DNA from: Patescibacteria group bacterium
GTDB taxonomy: Bacteria > Patescibacteriota > Minisyncoccia > Phycocordibacterales > UBA9973
Length of the DNA stretch: 13,072 nt
Assembly: GCA_019750345.1 (NCBI GenBank)
Contig: JAIEON010000033.1
Location: 1-13,072, forward strand
Direction: 5' to 3'
Below are positions 10,924 to 13,072 of the stretch, piece by piece. Position 1 is the stretch's first letter, and every line of letters begins with the position of its first letter. A program made the position numbers and the translations under genes. The notes beneath the pieces were generated by a model. That model was given only the letters and a program-made list of their open reading frames with translations, was not told where the DNA came from and did no database searches.

Positions 10924-12222
10924 TTATTTTAAGTGTTTGATGTACGTGTTGAGTTCTGAGAGAGGAACAGTATCTTGTTCGCGTGTTTCCATGTTGCGAA
11001 CAATTACGGACTGTTCCATAGCTTCTTTTTGACCAAAGATAAGAGTGTAGGGTGCGCCAGATTTTTCTGCCACAGCGAGTTGAGCTGAAAGAGAGTCTTT
11101 CGATAGAGCTTGGATCATAGGGATATGAGCCTTACGAAGAATTTCGATTACATTCAAACTTTTGAGTTTCGCTTCGAATCCAACTTGAATAAAATATACT
11201 TTTGGTTTTTTGAGGATACGAGGAGTAAGGTCTTTAAACCATGAACTTTCAATAACACGGTCTACACCAATACCTACACCCATAGCAGGTGCATCTTTTT
11301 TACTCCCGAGCTCTCGTGCAAGAAGGTCATATCTTCCACCACCAGCAATAGAAAGTGCAGGCTCTCCTTCGATAGGATGTGGATCACTAATTTCAAATAC
11401 TGTACGAGTATAGTAGGAGAGTCCTCGAACCAAACTTTTGTTAATTTGGTATTCAATGTTCATCTCGTCTAATGCACCAAGTACTTCTTTGAAGTGTTTC
11501 TTTGCTGCAGAGCCGAGGTGAGAGAGAATGTCTGGTGCACCAATATTGATCTCTTTTGTTTTCTCATCCTTTGAGTCAAGGATACGAAGTGGGTTGGTCT
11601 TGAGACGTTCTTGATCAAGTGCAGATAAATCCTTCAAGTGTTTTTTGTAATACGCAGTGAGTTCTTTGATGTATGCAGTACGGTCATCCTTGTCTCCCAT
11701 AGAGTTGATTTGTACAACCAAGTCCTTCGCACCTGCTTCTTCAAGAATAGTAATAGTACTCTTTATGAGTAATGCATCAATAATACTTTTTTCACTTCCA
11801 ATAGCCTCAAGTCCAAATTGATAGAGCTGTCGATAGCGACCACGTTGTGGTTTGTCGTGTCGAAAGAATGGCCCGTAGTAATAAAACATTTGTGGCTGAG
11901 GAAGATTACTCATTCCTTGCTGGAGGTATGCACGCATCACACCCGCTGTACCTTCTGGACGCATTGCGAGTTGGTCACCCCCTTTTGTTTTAAGTGAATA
12001 CATTTCTTTGTCGATAGCATCAGTACCTACTCCAATAGCAGTAGTGAATGTTTCCTCGTATTCAAGAATAGGAGTTTCGATAGGTTTGAATCCATAGTAC
12101 ACAGCTACTTCTTGTGCCTTTTCAAACAGTCCTTGAAATTTGTAATAGTCATCTCCGACAATATCACGCATACCTTTTGGGCTTGAAAGTTCTGTTGGTT
12201 TTTTGTTGGTTGGTTTACTCAT
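10924..12222 (-). CDS. hisS: Histidyl-tRNA synthetase
   Basis: Charges tRNA-His with histidine; class II synthetase of 432 residues, the usual size. Motif 1 surrounds PIETPILEYEETF (about 47-59); the TAMRPEGT-type loop reads AMRPEGTAGVMRAY at 86-99; motif 2 reads GPFFRHDKPQRGRYRQLYQFGLEAIG (117-142) with Arg121; the histidine-binding signatures LVRGLSYYTRTVFE (264-277) and AGGGRYD (303-309) follow; motif 3 is GVGIGVDRV (315-323). The C-terminal anticodon-binding domain starts near 340. The start is at MSKPTNKKPT, whose ATG overlaps the lepB stop in ATGAGTAA (8-bp overlap), so hisS is probably translated by re-initiation after lepB. An in-frame start at 12249 lies in lepB and is rejected. No terminator or promoter separates it from def. 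Confidence 0.97.
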   Translation of the reverse strand: MSKPTNKKPTELSSPKGMRDIVGDDYYKFQGLFEKAQEVAVYYGFKPIETPILEYEETFTTAIGVGTDAIDKEMYSLKTKGGDQLAMRPEGTAGVMRAYLQQGMSNLPQPQMFYYYGPFFRHDKPQRGRYRQLYQFGLEAIGSEKSIIDALLIKSTITILEEAGAKDLVVQINSMGDKDDRTAYIKELTAYYKKHLKDLSALDQERLKTNPLRILDSKDEKTKEINIGAPDILSHLGSAAKKHFKEVLGALDEMNIEYQINKSLVRGLSYYTRTVFEISDPHPIEGEPALSIAGGGRYDLLARELGSKKDAPAMGVGIGVDRVIESSWFKDLTPRILKKPKVYFIQVGFEAKLKSLNVIEILRKAHIPMIQALSKDSLSAQLAVAEKSGAPYTLIFGQKEAMEQSVIVRNMETREQDTVPLSELNTYIKHLK

Positions 12223-12802
12223 ACGATTCTTTACCTGGTAGGTAGTCAATTACATTAATAGGAAGAAGACGGACCCATGCACGGCCACGGATTTCAGAAT
12301 GGGGAAGTGTACCCCATTCACGAGAGTCATAGCTACCAGAGCGATTGTCGCCCATTACAAAATATTCACCAGGAGGAACTTTTGTAGTGAGTGTGTCACT
12401 TTGGGTATGAGTGAGATACGGTTCATCAAGAACAAGACCATCAGGATGTTGTGTATTGAAAATAGTTATGATCCCTCCCTTGATTTGAACGGTTTCTCCC
12501 GGAAGTCCGATGATACGCTTGATGTAATATTTGGTTGGTTCTGGAGGAGCTTTGAATACTATTACATCGCCGCGCTCTGGTTCGTTTATTTTGTAGGTAA
12601 CTTGATCAATAAGAATATATTCGCCATTGTGGATTATTGGGTCCATTGAGCTACCACTGACGATAAATGGACGCACCACAAAGCTTTGAATCAGCACAGC
12701 CAATAGTACTGCTGCTGCTATATACAGAACGTTTTCAACAAAAACCCAGAGTTTCATAGAACGGGGTACTTTTGTAGTAGTTTCAGTATTGCGAGGTTCC
12801 AT
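12215..12802 (-). CDS. lepB: Signal peptidase I
   Basis: Removes signal peptides from exported proteins at the outer face of the inner membrane. 195 residues with one N-terminal membrane helix (about 23-43). The catalytic Ser52 is in SGSSMDP, with the general base Lys95 in YYIKRIIGLPGE. The other boxes are ERGDVIVFKAPP (76-87), GEYFVMGDNRSGSYDSREWG near 146-165 and RGRAWVRLLP near 172-181. The S-x-S-M and GDNR-x-x-S-x-D-S-R boxes are complete, so it should be active. The start at 12802 is chosen because a near-perfect promoter lies just upstream; a longer in-frame frame to 12955 passes through the promoter and the divergent pth gene. First gene of the lepB-hisS-def-fmt operon. Confidence 0.96.
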   Translation of the reverse strand: MEPRNTETTTKVPRSMKLWVFVENVLYIAAAVLLAVLIQSFVVRPFIVSGSSMDPIIHNGEYILIDQVTYKINEPERGDVIVFKAPPEPTKYYIKRIIGLPGETVQIKGGIITIFNTQHPDGLVLDEPYLTHTQSDTLTTKVPPGEYFVMGDNRSGSYDSREWGTLPHSEIRGRAWVRLLPINVIDYLPGKESYE

Positions 12803-12814
12803 AGGAATAGTCGT

Positions 12815-12843
12815 AGTATAGACGATTTGGGCATCTACGACAA
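12815..12843 (-). promoter_or_regulatory. Promoter of the lepB-hisS-def-fmt operon
   Basis: Minus strand: TTGTCG (12843-12838), exactly 17 bp, TATACT (12820-12815). Transcription near 12808 would give a leader of about six bases. Confidence 0.65.
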
Positions 12844-12878
12844 TGCCACAAAGGGAGCATTGGTAATGACACTTTTTT

Positions 12879-12887
12879 TGATACACT
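12879..12887 (+). promoter_or_regulatory. Extended -10 promoter of pth (leaderless)
   Basis: TGATACACT (TGn plus TACACT) ends six bases before ATG 12894; a TTGGTA -35 candidate lies 16 bp upstream. Confidence 0.5.
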
Positions 12888-12893
12888 AGACAT

Positions 12894-13072
12894 ATGATTA
12901 TTGTGATTGGTCTTGGTAACCCTGGACAAAAATACAAAGACCATCGACACAACATCGGTTTTCAAATACTTGATGTATTAGCGTCTGACCATTCAAAATC
13001 TTTTGATGATATGGGGTATGTGAGTGCGGCAATCACACAAATAGACCAACTAATCCTGACGAAGCCTAATAC
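12894..13072 (+). CDS. pth: Peptidyl-tRNA hydrolase (N-terminal part; gene runs off the window)
   Basis: Releases tRNA from peptidyl-tRNAs that drop off ribosomes. The visible 59 codons open with [20 protein letters not shown], the N-terminal signature of bacterial Pth, including Asn9 and the catalytic His19. The visible part ends LILTKPN, the start of the L-x-K-P-x-T-Y-M-N motif. The usual residue before RHN is Thr; here it is His17, a mild change. The gene is divergent from lepB and has its own leaderless-type promoter. Confidence 0.93.
   Translation, partial: MIIVIGLGNPGQKYKDHRHNIGFQILDVLASDHSKSFDDMGYVSAAITQIDQLILTKPN

Noticed and set aside
12223..12249. Longer start of hisS at 12249
   Set aside because: It would overlap lepB by 35 bases; 12222 gives the common ATGAGTAA coupling.
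12803..12955. Longer start of signal peptidase I at 12955
   Set aside because: The extension runs through the lepB promoter and over the opposite-strand pth gene, and family members begin near MKLW.
1..13072. UGA recoded as glycine, as in some Patescibacteria
   Set aside because: Well-conserved genes such as pyk, hisS, fmt and lepB contain no in-frame TGA and use ordinary GGN glycine codons.

Overview
The window looks like a piece of a small, compact bacterial genome, most likely from the Candidate Phyla Radiation (Patescibacteria, perhaps a parcubacterial lineage). This is inference. The grounds are short tightly packed genes, moderate-to-low GC, near absence of Shine-Dalgarno sequences, many promoters placed so close to the ATG that transcripts should be leaderless, a tRNA without an encoded CCA, and a mix of core translation genes with small orphan membrane proteins. 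The standard code fits: the long conserved proteins read through with no in-frame TGA. The 18 genes with a visible stop use TAA 16 times and TAG twice, and never TGA.

Layout. 1-1771 (minus): a packed operon dedA1 - DUF2127-like membrane protein - rsmE (rsmE runs off the left edge). 1822-2439 (plus): a second, head-to-head DedA protein closed by a strong hairpin. 2440-3172: no protein gene, but the densest non-coding stretch of the window. It holds a possible small structured RNA, tRNA-Asn(GTT) with its own promoter and very long terminator, a long imperfect hairpin, and two sequences resembling the tRNA T-arm. 3173-3673 (plus): an orphan gene with a near-consensus promoter and a leader of about 110 nt, followed by a REP-like palindrome and a terminator. 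3968-5461 (minus): a three-gene operon of a membrane-anchored cytochrome b5-like protein, a DUF2231 membrane protein and a VOC/glyoxalase-fold enzyme. 5534-7655: a HIT protein, an OmdA (YdeI/OmpD-associated) protein, a six-helix membrane protein, a DoxX-like protein and a small anchored protein. 7737-9548 (plus): pyruvate kinase, then a short ribosome hibernation factor from its own promoter. 9584-12802 (minus): lepB - hisS - def - fmt. 12894-end (plus): the start of peptidyl-tRNA hydrolase.

How the genes work together. The right half serves translation and its products: His-tRNA charging, formylation of initiator Met-tRNA (fmt), deformylation of nascent chains (def), peptidyl-tRNA rescue (pth), signal peptide removal (lepB) and ribosome storage (hpf), with rsmE on the left modifying 16S rRNA. 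Pyruvate kinase supplies ATP from glycolysis. The cytochrome b5/DUF2231/VOC operon is the clearest accessory module and hints at a small envelope redox function.

No CRISPR array, transposase, phage gene or complete mobile element is visible. The most unusual content is in gene-expression architecture (leaderless promoters, a back-to-back promoter, stop codons buried in shared terminators) and in the structured stretch around the tRNA, rather than in an obvious new protein system.
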